Source of the DNA: Bugula neritina
Lineage: Eukaryota > Bryozoa > Gymnolaemata > Cheilostomatida > Bugulidae
NCBI GenBank assembly: GCA_964035545.1
Contig: OZ037768.1
Span: 14,880,175 to 14,944,174 of the forward strand
Direction: 5' to 3'
Length of the DNA: 64,000 nucleotides
A model generated the notes under the pieces. That model did not search any database. It had not been told where the DNA came from and was given only the letters and a program-made list of their open reading frames with translations. This document shows, piece after piece, positions 44,398 to 61,510 of the stretch (position 1 is its first letter; the number at the start of each line of letters is the position of its first letter). The translations under genes were made by a program, and so were the position numbers.

Positions 44398-47300
44398 TAC
44401 CGAAATATATGGTAACCTACTGAAGTATGTTGCAAACTACTGAAATATATTGCAACATACTGAAATACGCCGTAACATACTGAAATACACTGCAACATAC
44501 TGAAATACACTGTAACAAATTGAAATACACTGCAACACACTGAAATATACTGAAACATACCGAAATATAAGGTAACCTACTGAAATATGTTGCAAACCAC
44601 TGAAACATACTGCATAATCCTGCAACAAAATGAAATAAACGGTAACACTGAAGCAAACTGCAATATACTGAGATATACTGCAACATACTGCAACATAATG
44701 AAGTATACTGCAACAGACTGAAATATACTGCAACATACTGAAATACACTGTAACATATTGAAATACACTGCAACACACTCAAATATACTGAAACATACCG
44801 AAATATATGGTAACCTACTGAAATATGTTGCAAACCACTGAAACATACTGCATCATCCTGCAACAAAATGAAGTATACGGTAACACTGAAGCATACTGCA
44901 ACATACTGTAACATACTAAGACATACTGCAACATACCGAAAAATATGGTAACCTACTGAAATATGTTACAAACTATTGAAATATACTGCAGCATACTGCA
45001 AAATAATGAAATATACTGCAACATACTGAAAGATACTGCAACATACCGAAATACACTATAGAATACCGAAATATACTGCAACATACTGAAACATACTGCA
45101 AGATACTGCAAAATACTGAAATACATTGTAGGATACCTAAATACACTGCAACATACTGCAACATACTGCAACATATTGAACTACACTGTAACATATTGAA
45201 AAACACTGCAACACATTGAAATATACCGCAACATACCGAAGTATATGGTAGCCTACTGAAATATACTGCGACATACTGAAATACACTGTAACGTACTAAA
45301 ATACACTGCAACATACTGAAATACACTGTAACATATTGAAATACACTGCAACACACTGAAATATACTGAAACATACCGAAATATATGGTAACCCACTGAA
45401 ATATGTTGCAAACCACTGAAATATACTGCAACATACTGCAACATAATGAAGTATACTGCAACAGACTGAAATATACGGCAAGAAACTGCAACACACTGAA
45501 ATACACTGTAACATACTGAAGTACACTGCAACATACTGAAAAATACTGCATGATACTGCAACATACTGATACACATTGTAAGATACTGAAATACACTGCA
45601 ACATACCGCAACATACTGCAACGTATTGAAATACACTGTAACATATTGAAAAACACTGCAACACATTGAAATATACTGCAACATACTGAAACATACGACA
45701 ACATACTGAAATATACTGCGACACATTGAAATATAGTGCAACATACTGAAATATGCTGTAGCATACTGAAATACACTGCAATACACTGAAGTATACTGTA
45801 ATATACAGATTCGTACTGTAACATACTGAAACATACGGCAACATACTAAAATATACTACGACACATTGAAAGATACTGCAACATACTGAAATACACCGTA
45901 ACATACTAAACTCCACTGCGACATTTTGAAATACACTGTAACACATTAAAATACACTGCAACACATTGAATTATACTGAAATACATTGTAGGATACTGAA
46001 ATACACTGCAAGATACTGCAACATACCAAAAAATATGGTAACCTACTGAAATATGTTACAAACTACTGAAACATACTGCAACCTACTGCAACATAATGAA
46101 ATATACTGCAACATACTGAAAGATACTGCAACATAATGCAACATACTGAAATACACTATAGAATATTGAAATATACTGCAACATACTGAAATATACAGCA
46201 AGATACTGCGAAATACTGAAATACATAGTAAGATACCTAAATACACTGCAACATACTGCAACATACTGCAACATATTGAAATACACTGTAACATATTGAA
46301 AAACACTGCAACACATTGAAATATACCGCAACACACCGAAATATATGGTAGCCTACTGAAATATACTGCGACATACTGAAATACACTGTAACGTATTGAA
46401 ATACACTGCAACATACTGAAATACACTGTAACATATTAAAATACACTGCAACACACTGAAATATACTGAAACATACTGAAATACGCCGTAACATACTGAA
46501 ATACACTGCAACATACTGAAATACACTGTAACAAATTGAAATACACTGCAACACACTGAAATATACTGAAACATACCGAAATATAAGGTAACCTACTGAA
46601 ATATATTGAAAACTACTGAAATATACTGCAACATAATGCAACATAATGAAAGATACTGCAACATACTGAAATAAACTGCAAGATACTGCAACATACTGAA
46701 ATACACTGCAACACACTGAAGTATACTGTAATATACAGAAATGTACTGTAAAATACTGAAATATACTTCAACATACTGAAAAATACCTAAAAATATTGAA
46801 ACATACTGATATACACTGAAACATACTGAAATACACTGCAACACATTGGAATATACTGCAACATACCGAAATATATGGTAACCTACTGAAGTATGTTGCA
46901 AACTACTGAAATATACTGCAACATACTGAAATACGCCGTAACATACTGAAATACACTGCAACATACTGAAATACACTGTAACAAATTGAAATACACTGCA
47001 ACACACTGAAATATACTGAAACATACCGAAATATAAGGTAACCTACTGAAATATGTTGCAAACCACTGAAACATACTGCATAATCCTGCAACAAAATGAA
47101 ATAAACGGTAACACTGAAGCAAACTGCAATATACTGAGATATACTGCAACATACTAAGACATACTGCAACATACCTAAATATATGGTAACCTACTGAAAT
47201 ATGTTGCAAACGACTGAAATATACTGCCACATACTGCAACATATTGAAGTATACTGCAACATACTGAAATATACTGCAAGATACTGCAACATACTGACAT

Positions 47301-48740
47301 ACACTGTAACATACTGAAATACACTGCAACATACTGAAATATACTGCAAGATACTGCAACATACTGAAACACATTGTAAGATACTGAAATACACTGCAAC
47401 ATACCGCAACATACTGCAACGTATTGAAATACACTGTAACATATTGAAAAACACTGCAACACATTGAAATATACTGCAACATACTAAAACATACGGCAAC
47501 ATACTGAAAAATACTGCGACACATTGAAATATAGTGCAACATACTGAAATATGCTGTAGCATACTGAAATACACTGCAATACACTGAAGTATACTGTAAT
47601 ATACAGATTTGTACTGTAACATACTGAAGCATACGGCAACATACTAAAATATACTGCGACACATTGAAATATACTGCAACATACTGAAATACACCGTAAC
47701 ATACTAAACTCCACTGCAACATTCTGAAATACACTGTAACACATTGAAGTACACTGCAACACAGGGAATTATACTGAAATACATTGTAAGATACGAAAAC
47801 ACACTGCAACATACTGCAACATAATGAAATATATGGTAACCTACTGAAATATGTTGAAAACTACTGAAATATACTGCAACATTATGCAACATAATGAAAG
47901 ATACTGCAATATACTGAAATAAACTGCAAGATACTGCAACATACTGAAATACATTGTAACATACTGAAAAACACTGTAACATATTGAAATACACTGCGAC
48001 ATACTGCAACATACTGAAAAACGCTGTAACATATTGAAATACACTGCAACACATTGAAATATTCCGCAACATACAGAGATATATGGTAAGCTAATGAGAT
48101 ATACTGTAACACGTTGAAGTACACTGCAACATACTGAAATACACTGCAACACACTAAATTATACTGTAATTTACATAAATGTACTGCAACATACTGAAAT
48201 ATACTGCAAGATACTGCAACATACTGAAATACACTGTAACATACTGAAATACACTGCAACATACTGAAATATACTGCATGATACTGCAACATACTGATAC
48301 ACATTGTAAGATACTGAAATGCACTGCAACATACTGAAATATACTGCATGATACTGCTACATACTCATACACATTGTAAGATACTGAAATACACTGCAAC
48401 ATACCGCAACATACTGCAACGTATTGAATTACACTGTAACATATTGAAAAACACTGCAACACATTGAAACATACTGCAACATACTGAAACATACGGCAAC
48501 ATACTGAAATATACTGCGACACATTGAAATATAGTGCAACATACTGAAATATGCTGTAGCATACTGAAATACACTGCAATACACTGAAGTATACTGTAAT
48601 ATACAGAAACGTACTGTAACATACTGAAACATACGGCAACATACTACAATATACTGTGACACATTGAAGTATACTGCAACATACTGAAATACACCGTAAC
48701 ATACTGAAATACACTGCAACATACTGAAATACACTGTAAC
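44398..48740. repeat. 4.3-kb block, second of three copies
   Basis: Near-identical to 32279-36621 and to 56042-60364. Lies just downstream of the LINE insertion and forms the right part of the large duplicated segment. Confidence 0.85.
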
Positions 48741-50176
48741 ACATTGAAATACACTGCAACACAGGGAGTTATACTGAAATACATTGTAAGATACGGAAAC
48801 ACACTGCAACATACTGTAACATAATGAAATATAAGGTAACCTACTGAAATATGTTGAAAACTACTGAAATATACTGCAACATACTGAAATACGCCGTAAC
48901 ATACTGAAATACACTGCAACATACTGAAATACACTGTAACATATTGAAATACACTGCAACACACTGAAATATACTGAAACATACCGAAATATATGGTAAC
49001 CTACTGAAATATGTTGCAAACCACTGAAACATACTGCATCATCCTGCAACAAAATGAAATATACGGTAACACTGAAGCATACTGCAATTTACTGAAATAT
49101 ACTGTAACATACTAAGACATACTGCAACATACCGAAAAATATGGTAACCTACTGAAATATGTTACAAACTACTGAAACATACTGCAACATACTGCAACAT
49201 AATGAAATATACTGCAACATAATGAAATATACTGCAACATACTGAAAGATACTGCAAGTTACTGCAAAATACTGAAATACATTGTAAGATACCTAAATAC
49301 ACTGCAACATACTGCAACATACTGCAACGTATTGAAATACACTGTAACATATTGAAAAACACTGCAACACATTGAAATATACTGCAACATACTAAAACAT
49401 ACGGCAACATACTGAAATATACTGCGACACATTGAAATATAGTGCAACATACTGAAATATGCTGTAGCATACTGAAATACACTGCAATACACTGAAGTAT
49501 ACTGTAATATACAGAAACGTACTGTAACATACTGAAACATACGGCAACATACTAAAATATACTGCGACACATTGAAACATACTGCAACATACTGAAATAC
49601 ACCAAAACATACTAAACTCCCCTGCAACATTCTGAAATACACTGTAACACATTGAAATACACTGCAACACAGTGAATTGCACTGAAATACATTGTAAGAT
49701 ACGGAAACACACTGCAACATACTGCAACATAATGAAATATATGGTAACCTACTGAAATATGTTGAAAACTACTGAAATATACTGCAACATTATGCAACAT
49801 AATGAAAGATACTGCAATATACTGAAATAAACTGCAAGATACTGCAACATACTGAAATACACTGTAACATACTGAAATACACTGTAACATATTGAAATAC
49901 ACTGCGACATACTGAAATACACTGCGACATACTGCAACATACTCAAAAACGCTGTAACATATTGAAATACACTGCAACACATTGAAATATTCCGCAACAT
50001 ACCGAGATATATGGTAAGCTAATGAGATATACTGTAACACGTTGAAGTACACTGCAACATACTGAAATACACTGCAACACACTAAATTATACTGTAATTT
50101 ACAGAAATGTACTGCAACATACTGAAACATACGGCAACATACTAAAATATACTGCGACACATTGAAATATACTGAA
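48741..50176. repeat. Linker between the large duplicated segments
   Basis: Satellite only. 48741-48880 matches 62231-62370 (offset 13490) and 48881-50174 matches 62661-63954 (offset 13780), so a 290-bp stretch is missing here relative to the right-hand copy. Most of it also matches the sequence 1358 bp further right (for example 49162 with 50520), making a local tandem repeat. Confidence 0.8.
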
Positions 50177-53100
50177 ACATACCGAAATATATGGTAACCT
50201 ACTGAAGTATGTTGCAAACTACTGAAATATACTGCAACATACTGAAATACGCCGTAACATACTGAAATACACTGCAACATACTGAAATACACTGTAACAT
50301 ATTGAAATACACTGCAACACACTGAAATATACTGAAACATACCGAAATATATGGTAACCTACTGAAATATGTTGCAAACCACTGAAACATACTGCATCAT
50401 CCTGCAACAAAATGAAATATACGGTAACACTGAAGCTTACTGCAATTTACTGAAATATACTGTAACATACTAAGACATACTGCAACATACCGAAAAATAT
50501 GGTAACCTACTGAAATATGTTACAAACTACTGAAACATACTGCAACATACTGCAACCTAATGAAATATACTGCAACATAATGAAATATACTGCAACATAC
50601 TGAAAGATACTGCAAGTTACTGCAAAATACTGAAATACATTGTAAGATACCTAAATACACTGCAACATACTGCAACATACTGCAACGTATTGAAATACAC
50701 TGTAACATATTGAAAAACACTGCAACACATTGAAATATACTGCAACATACTAAAACATACGGCAACATACTGAAATATACTGCGACACATTGAAATATAG
50801 TGCAACATACTGAAATATGCTGTAGCATACTGAAATACACTGCAATACACTGAAGTATACTGTAATATACAGAAACGTACTGTAACATACTGAAACATAC
50901 GGCAACATACTAAAATATACTGCGACACATTGAAACATACTGCAACATACTGAAATACACCAAAACATACTAAACTCCCCTGCAACATTCTGAAATACAC
51001 TGTAACACATTGAAATACACTGCAACACAGTGAATTGCACTGAAATACATTGTAAGATACGGAAACACACTGCAACATACTGCAACATAATGAAATATAT
51101 GGTAACCTACTGAAATATGTTGAAAACTACTGAAATATACTGCAACATTATGCAACATAATGAAAGATACTGCAATATACTGAGATAAACTGCAAGATAC
51201 TGCAACATACTGAAATACACTGTAACATACTGAAATACACTGTAACATATTGAAATACACTGCGACATACTGCAACATACTGAAAAACGCTGTAACATAT
51301 TGAAATACACTGCAAGACACTGAAATATTCCGCAACATACCGAAATATATGGTAATCTAATGAGATATTCTGTAACACGTTGAAGTACACTGCAACATAC
51401 TGAAATACACTGCAACACACTAAATTATACTGTAATTTACAGAAATGTACTGCAACATACTGGAATATACTGCAAGATACTGCAACATACTGAAATACAC
51501 TGTAACATATTGAAATACACTGCAACACACTGAAATATACTAAAACATACCGAAATATATGGTAACCTACTGAAGTATGTTGCAAACTACTGAAATATAT
51601 TGCAACATACTGAAATACGCCGTAACATACTGAAATACACTGCAACATACTGAAATACACTGTAACAAATTGAAATACACTGCAACACACTGAAATATAC
51701 TGAAACATACCGAAATATAAGGTAACCTACTGAAATATGTTGCAAACCACTGAAACATACTGCATAATCCTGCAACAAAATGAAATAAACGGTAACACTG
51801 AAGCAAACTGCAATATACTGAGATATACTGCAACATACTGCAACATAATGAAGTATACTGCAACAGACTGAAATATACTGCAACATACTGAAATACACTG
51901 TAACATATTGAAATACACTGCAACACACTCAAATATACTGAAACATACCGAAATATATGGTAACCTACTGAAATATGTTGCAAACCACTGAAACATACTG
52001 CATCATCCTGCAACAAAATGAAGTATACGGTAACACTGAAGCATACTGCAACATACTGTAACATACTAAGACATACTGCAACATACCGAAAAATATGGTA
52101 ACCTACTGAAATATGTTACAAACTATTGAAATATACTGCAGCATACTGCAACATAATGAAATATACTGCAACATACTGAAAGATACTGCAACATACCGAA
52201 ATACACTATAGAATACCGAAATATACTGCAACATACTGAAACATACTGCAAGATACTGCAAAATACTGAAATACATTGTAGGATACCTAAATACACTGCA
52301 ACATACTGCAACATACTGCAACATATTGAACTACACTGTAACATATTGAAAAACACTGCAACACATTGAAATATACCGCAACATACCGAAGTATATGGTA
52401 GCCTACTGAAATATACTGCGACATACTGAAATACACTGTAACGTACTAAAATACACTGCAACATACTGAAATACACTGTAACATATTGAAATACACTGCA
52501 ACACACTGAAATATACTGAAACATACCGAAATATATGGTAACCCACTGAAATATGTTGCAAACCACTGAAATATACTGCAACATACTGCAACATAATGAA
52601 GTATACTGCAACAGACTGAAATATACGGCAAGAAACTGCAACACACTGAAATACACTGTAACATACTGAAGTACACTGCAACATACTGAAAAATACTGCA
52701 TGATACTGCAACATACTGATACACATTGTAAGATACTGAAATACACTGCAACATACCGCAACATACTGCAACGTATTGAAATACACTGTAACATATTGAA
52801 AAACACTGCAACACATTGAAATATACTGCAACATACTGAAACATACGACAACATACTGAAATATACTGCGACACATTGAAATATAGTGCAACATACTGAA
52901 ATATGCTGTAGCATACTGAAATACACTGCAATACACTGAAGTATACTGTAATATACAGATTCGTACTGTAACATACTGAAACATACGGCAACATACTAAA
53001 ATATACTACGACACATTGAAAGATACTGCAACATACTGAAATACACCGTAACATACTAAACTCCACTGCGACATTTTGAAATACACTGTAACACATTAAA

Positions 53101-56100
53101 ATACACTGCAACACATTGAATTATACTGAAATACATTGTAGGATACTGAAATACACTGCAAGATACTGCAACATACCAAAAAATATGGTAACCTACTGAA
53201 ATATGTTACAAACTACTGAAACATACTGCAACCTACTGCAACATAATGAAATATACTGCAACATACTGAAAGATACTGCAACATACTGTAACTAACTAAA
53301 ATACACTGTAACATACTGAAATATACTGCAACATACTGAAATATACTGCAAGATACTGCAACATACTGAAATACATTGTAAGAGACTGAAATACACTGCA
53401 ACATACTGCATTATACTGCAACATACTGCAACATATTGAAATACAATGTAACAAACTGAAAGATACTGCAACATACTGAAATACACTATAGAATACCCAA
53501 ATATACTGCAACATACTGAAATATACTGCAAGATACTGCAAAATACTGAAGTACATTGTAAGATACCTAAATACACTGCAACATACTGCAACATACTGCA
53601 ACATATTGAAATACACTGTAACATATTGAAAAACAGTGCAACACATTGAAATATACCGCAACATACCGAAGTATATGGTAGCCTACTGAAATATACTGCG
53701 ACATACTGAAATACACTGTAACGTACTGAAATACACTGCAACATACTGAAATACACTGTAACAGATTAAAATACACTGCAACACACTGAAATATACTGAA
53801 ACATACTGAAATATATGGTAACCCACTGAAATCTGTTGCAGACCACTGAAATATACTGCAACATACTGCAACATAATAAATAATACTGCAACATACTGAA
53901 AAATACTGCAAGATACTGCAACATACTGATACACATTGTAAGATACTGAAATACACTGCAACATACCGCAACATACTGCAACGTATTGAAATACACTGTA
54001 ACATATTGAAAAACACTGCAACACATTGAAATATACTGCAACATACTGAAACATACGGCAACATACTGAAATATACTGCGACACATTGAAATATAGTGCA
54101 ACATACTGAAATATGCTGTAGCATACTGAAATACACTGCAATACACTGAAATATACTGTAATATACAGATTCGTACTGTAACATACTGAAACATACGGCA
54201 ACATACTAAAATATACTGCGACACATTGAAATATACTGCAACATACTGAAATACACCGTAACATACTAAACTCCACTGCAACATTCTGAAATACACTGTA
54301 ACACATTGAAATACACTGCAACACAGGGAGTTATACTGAAATACATTGTAAGATACGGAAACACACTGCAACATACTGTAACATAATGAAATATAAGGTA
54401 ACCTACTGAAATATGTTGAAAACTACTGAAATATACTGCAACATAATGCAACATAATGAAAGATACTGCAACATACTGAAATAAACTGCAAGATACTGCA
54501 ACATACTGAAATACACTGCAACACACTGAAGTATACTGTAATATACAGAAATGTACTGTAAAATACTGAAATATACTTCAACATACTGAAAAATACCTAA
54601 AAATATTGAAACATACTGATATACACTGAAACATACTGAAATACACTGCAACACATTGGAATATACTGCAACATACCGAAATATATGGTAACCTACTGAA
54701 GTATGTTGCAAACTACTGAAATATACTGCAACATACTGAAATACGCCGTAACATACTGAAATACACTGCAACATACTGAAATACACTGTAACATATTGAA
54801 ATACACTGCAACACACTGAAATATACTGAAACATACCGAAATATATGGTAACCTACTGAAATATGTTGCAAACCACTGAAACATACTGCATCATCCTGCA
54901 ACAAAATGAAATATACGGTAACACTGAAGCTTACTGCAATTTACTGAAATATACTGTAACATACTAAGACATACTGCAACATACCGAAAAATATGGTAAC
55001 CTACTGAAATATGTTACAAACTACTGAAACATACTGCAACATACTGCAACCTAATGAAATATACTGCAACATAATGAAATATACTGCAACATACTGAAAG
55101 ATACTGCAAGTTACTGCAAAATACTGAAATACATTGTAAGATACCTAAATACACTGCAACATACTGCAACATACTGCAACGTATTGAAATACACTGTAAC
55201 ATATTGAAAAACACTGCAACACATTGAAATATACTGCAACATACTAAAACATACGGCAACATACTGAAATATACTGCGACACATTGAAATATAGTGCAAC
55301 ATACTGAAATATGCTGTAGCATACTGAAATACACTGCAATACACTGAAGTATACTGTAATATACAGAAACGTACTGTAACATACTGAAACATACGGCAAC
55401 ATACTAAAATATACTGCGACACATTGAAACATACTGCAACATACTGAAATACACCAAAACATACTAAACTCCCCTGCAACATTCTGAAATACACTGTAAC
55501 ACATTGAAATACACTGCAACACAGTGAATTGCACTGAAATACATTGTAAGATACGGAAACACACTGCAACATACTGCAACATAATGAAATATATGGTAAC
55601 CTACTGAAATATGTTGAAAACTACTGAAATATACTGCAACATTATGCAACATAATGAAAGATACTGCAATATACTGAGATAAACTGCAAGATACTGCAAC
55701 ATACTGAAATACACTGTAACATACTGAAATACACTGTAACATATTGAAATACACTGCGACATACTGCAACATACTGAAAAACGCTGTAACATATTGAAAT
55801 ACACTGCAAGACACTGAAATATTCCGCAACATACCGAAATATATGGTAATCTAATGAGATATTCTGTAACACGTTGAAGTACACTGCAACATACTGAAAT
55901 ACACTGCAACACACTAAATTATACTGTAATTTACAGAAATGTACTGCAACATACTGGAATATACTGCAAGATACTGCAACATACTGAAATACACTGTAAC
56001 ATATTGAAATACACTGCAACACACTGAAATATACTAAAACATACCGAAATATATGGTAACCTACTGAAGTATGTTGCAAACTACTGAAATATATTGCAAC

Positions 56101-59100
56101 ATACTGAAATACGCCGTAACATACTGAAATACACTGCAACATACTGAAATACACTGTAACAAATTGAAATACACTGCAACACACTGAAATATACTGAAAC
56201 ATACCGAAATATAAGGTAACCTACTGAAATATGTTGCAAACCACTGAAACATACTGCATAATCCTGCAACAAAATGAAATAAACGGTAACACTGAAGCAA
56301 ACTGCAATATACTGAGATATACTGCAACATACTGCAACATAATGAAGTATACTGCAACAGACTGAAATATACTGCAACATACTGAAATACACTGTAACAT
56401 ATTGAAATACACTGCAACACACTCAAATATACTGAAACATACCGAAATATATGGTAACCTACTGAAATATGTTGCAAACCACTGAAACATACTGCATCAT
56501 CCTGCAACAAAATGAAGTATACGGTAACACTGAAGCATACTGCAACATACTGTAACATACTAAGACATACTGCAACATACCGAAAAATATGGTAACCTAC
56601 TGAAATATGTTACAAACTATTGAAATATACTGCAGCATACTGCAACATAATGAAATATACTGCAACATACTGAAAGATACTGCAACATACCGAAATACAC
56701 TATAGAATACCGAAATATACTGCAACATACTGAAACATACTGCAAGATACTGCAAAATACTGAAATACATTGTAGGATACCTAAATACACTGCAACATAC
56801 TGCAACATACTGCAACATATTGAACTACACTGTAACATATTGAAAAACACTGCAACACATTGAAATATACCGCAACATACCGAAGTATATGGTAGCCTAC
56901 TGAAATATACTGCGACATACTGAAATACACTGTAACGTACTAAAATACACTGCAACATACTGAAATACACTGTAGCATATTGAAATACACTGCAACACAC
57001 TGAAATATACTGAAACATACCGAAATATATGGTAACCCACTGAAATATGTTGCAAACCACTGAAATATACTGCAACATACTGCAACATAATGAAGTATAC
57101 TGCAACAGACTGAAATATACGGCAAGAAACTGCAACACACTGAAATACACTGTAACATACTGAAGTACACTGCAACATACTGAAAAATACTGCATGATAC
57201 TGCAACATACTGATACACATTGTAAGATACTGAAATACACTGCAACATACCGCAACATACTGCAACGTATTGAAATACACTGTAACATATTGAAAAACAC
57301 TGCAACACATTGAAATATACTGCAACATACTGAAACATACGACAACATACTGAAATATACTGCGACACATTGAAATATAGTGCAACATACTGAAATATGC
57401 TGTAGCATACTGAAATACACTGCAATACACTGAAGTATACTGTAATATACAGATTCGTACTGTAACATACTGAAACATACGGCAACATACTAAAATATAC
57501 TACGACACATTGAAAGATACTGCAACATACTGAAATACACCGTAACATACTAAACTCCACTGCGACATTTTGAAATACACTGTAACACATTAAAATACAC
57601 TGCAACACATTGAATTATACTGAAATACATTGTAGGATACTGAAATACACTGCAAGATACTGCAACATACCAAAAAATATGGTAACCTACTGAAATATGT
57701 TACAAACTACTGAAACATACTGCAACCTACTGCAACATAATGAAATATACTGCAACATACTGAAAGATACTGCAACATAATGCAACATACTGAAATACAC
57801 TATAGAATATTGAAATATACTGCAACATACTGAAATATACAGCAAGATACTGCGAAATACTGAAATACATAGTAAGATACCTAAATACACTGCAACATAC
57901 TGCAACATACTGCAACATATTGAAATACACTGTAACATATTGAAAAACACTGCAACACATTGAAATATACCGCAACACACCGAAATATATGGTAGCCTAC
58001 TGAAATATACTGCGACATACTGAAATACACTGTAACGTATTGAAATACACTGCAACATACTGAAATACACTGTAACATATTAAAATACACTGCAACACAC
58101 TGAAATATACTGAAACATACTGAAATACGCCGTAACATACTGAAATACACTGCAACATACTGAAATACACTGTAACAAATTGAAATACACTGCAACACAC
58201 TGAAATATACTGAAACATACCGAAATATAAGGTAACCTACTGAAATATATTGAAAACTACTGAAATATACTGCAACATAATGCAACATAATGAAAGATAC
58301 TGCAACATACTGAAATAAACTGCAAGATACTGCAACATACTGAAATACACTGCAACACACTGAAGTATACTGTAATATACAGAAATGTACTGTAAAATAC
58401 TGAAATATACTTCAACATACTGAAAAATACCTAAAAATATTGAAACATACTGATATACACTGAAACATACTGAAATACACTGCAACACATTGGAATATAC
58501 TGCAACATACCGAAATATATGGTAACCTACTGAAGTATGTTGCAAACTACTGAAATATACTGCAACATACTGAAATACGCCGTAACATACTGAAATACAC
58601 TGCAACATACTGAAATACACTGTAACAAATTGAAATACACTGCAACACACTGAAATATACTGAAACATACCGAAATATAAGGTAACCTACTGAAATATGT
58701 TGCAAACCACTGAAACATACTGCATAATCCTGCAACAAAATGAAATAAACGGTAACACTGAAGCAAACTGCAATATACTGAGATATACTGCAACATACTA
58801 AGACATACTGCAACATACCTAAATATATGGTAACCTACTGAAATATGTTGCAAACGACTGAAATATACTGCCACATACTGCAACATATTGAAGTATACTG
58901 CAACATACTGAAATATACTGCAAGATACTGCAACATACTGACATACACTGTAACATACTGAAATACACTGCAACATACTGAAATATACTGCAAGATACTG
59001 CAACATACTGAAACACATTGTAAGATACTGAAATACACTGCAACATACCGCAACATACTGCAACGTATTGAAATACACTGTAACATATTGAAAAACACTG

Positions 59101-60364
59101 CAACACATTGAAATATACTGCAACATACTAAAACATACGGCAACATACTGAAAAATACTGCGACACATTGAAATATAGTGCAACATACTGAAATATGCTG
59201 TAGCATACTGAAATACACTGCAATACACTGAAGTATACTGTAATATACAGATTCGTACTGTAACATACTGAAGCATACGGCAACATACTAAAATATACTG
59301 CGACACATTGAAATATACTGCAACATACTGAAATACACCGTAACATACTAAACTCCACTGCAACATTCTGAAATACACTGTAACACATTGAAGTACACTG
59401 CAACACAGGGAATTATACTGAAATACATTGTAAGATACGGAAACACACTGCAACATACTGCAACATAATGAAATATATGGTAACCTACTGAAATATGTTG
59501 AAAACTACTGAAATATACTGCAACATTATGCAACATAATGAAAGATACTGCAATATACTGAAATAAACTGCAAGATACTGCAACATACTGAAATACATTG
59601 TAACATACTGAAAAACACTGTAACATATTGAAATACACTGCGACATACTGCAACATACTGAAAAACGCTGTAACATATTGAAATACACTGCAACACATTG
59701 AAATATTCCGCAACATACCGAGATATATGGTAAGCTAATGAGATATACTGTAACACGTTGAAGTACACTGCAACATACTGAAATACACTGCAACACACTA
59801 AATTATACTGTAATTTACAGAAATGTACTGCAACATACTGAAATATACTGCAAGATACTGCAACATACTGAAATACACTGTAACATACTGAAATACACTG
59901 CAACATACTGAAATATACTGCATGATACTGCAACATACTGATACACATTGTAAGATACTGAAATGCACTGCAACATACTGAAATATACTGCATGATACTG
60001 CTACATACTCATACACATTGTAAGATACTGAAATACACTGCAACATACCGCAACATACTGCAACGTATTGAATTACACTGTAACATATTGAAAAACACTG
60101 CAACACATTGAAACATACTGCAACATACTGAAATATACTGCGACACATTGAAATATAGTGCAACATACTGAAATATGCTGTAGCATACTGAAATACACTG
60201 CAATACACTGAAGTATACTGTAATATACAGAAACGTACTGTAACATACTGAAACATACGGCAACATACTACAATATACTGTGACACATTGAAGTATACTG
60301 CAACATACTGAAATACACCGTAACATACTGAAATACACTGCAACATACTGAAATACACTGTAAC
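50177..60364. repeat. Large duplicated segment, copy 2 (empty LINE site)
   Basis: Near-identical to 38108-48740 without the LINE. The intact pre-insertion site is at about 55181-55294, where CTGCAAC-GTATTG continues uninterrupted to ATTGAAATATAGTGC. Confidence 0.88.
56042..60364. repeat. 4.3-kb block, third of three copies
   Basis: Matches 44398-48740 at an offset of 11644 bp. Near 60121 it lacks one 20-bp dimer (ACTGAAACAT plus ACGGCAACAT type units) present near 48481, after which the offset is 11624. Confidence 0.85.
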
Positions 60365-61510
60365 ATATTGAAATACACTGCAACACACTGAAATATACTG
60401 AAACATACCGAAATATATGGTAACCTACTGAAATATGTTGCAAACCACTAAAACATACTGCATCATCCTGCAACAAAATGAAATTTACGGTAACACTGAA
60501 GCATACTGCAACATACTGTAACATACTAAGACATACTGCAACATACCGAAAAATATGGTAACCTACTGAAATATGTTACAAACTACTGAAACATACTGCA
60601 ACATACTGCAACATAATGAAATATACTGCAACAAACTGAAAGATACTGCAACATACTGAAATACACTATAGAATACCCAAATATACTGCAACATACTGAA
60701 ATATACTGCAAGATACTGCAAAATACTGAAGTACATTGTAAGATACCAAAATACACTGCAACATACTGCAACATACTGCAACATATTGAAATACACTGTA
60801 ACATATTGAAAAACAGTGCAACACATTGAAATATACCGCAACATACCGAAGTATATGGTAGCCTACTGAAATATACTGCGACATACTGAAATACACTGTA
60901 ACGTACTGAATTACACTGCAACATACTGAAATACACTGTAACATATTGAAATACACTGCAACACACTGAAATATACTGAAACATACCGAAATATATGGTA
61001 ACCTACTGAAATATACTGCGACATACAGAAACGTACTGTAACATACTGAAACATACGGCAACATACTACAATATACTGTGACACATTGAAGTATACTGCA
61101 ACATACTGAAATACACCGTAACATACTGAAATACACTGCAACATACTGAAATACACTGTAACATATTGAAATACACTGCAACACACTGAAATATACTGAA
61201 ACATACCGAAATATATGGTAACCTACTGAAATATGTTGCAAACCACTAAAACATACTGCATCATCCTGCAACAAAATGAAATTTACGGTAACACTGAAGC
61301 ATACTGCAACATACTGTAACATACTAAGACATACTGCAACATACCGAAAAATATGGTAACCTACTGAAATATGTTACAAACTACTGAAACATACTGCAAC
61401 ATACTGCAACATAATGAAATATACTGCAACAAACTGAAAGATACTGCAACATACTGAAATACACTATAGAATACCCAAATATACTGCAACATACTGAAAT
61501 ATACTGCAAC
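60223..61510. repeat. 798-bp tandem duplication
   Basis: 60223-61020 and 61021-61510 match at an offset of 798 bp (both carry the unusual ACTACAATAT and ACTAAAACAT units and the ACGGTAAC landmark). The second copy then lacks about 60 bp of CTGCAAGAT/CTGAAGTAC units. 60365-60942 also matches 36622-37199. Confidence 0.8.

Larger units (their letters stand above)
41380..46134. repeat. 4494-bp tandem duplication, copy 2, carrying the LINE
   Basis: Counterpart of 36886-41215. The LINE fragment and the altered 44-bp flank are the only large differences. Satellite on both sides of the insertion keeps the same decamer order as copy 1. Confidence 0.87.
38108..48740. repeat. Large duplicated segment, copy 1 (with LINE)
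   Basis: Matches 50177-60364. The offset is 12069 bp from 38108 to 43111 and 11644 bp from 43645 to about 48480; the 425-bp change is exactly the net effect of the LINE insertion and the loss of local satellite. This is one duplication of more than 10 kb that includes the 4494-bp and 4.3-kb blocks. Confidence 0.88.
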
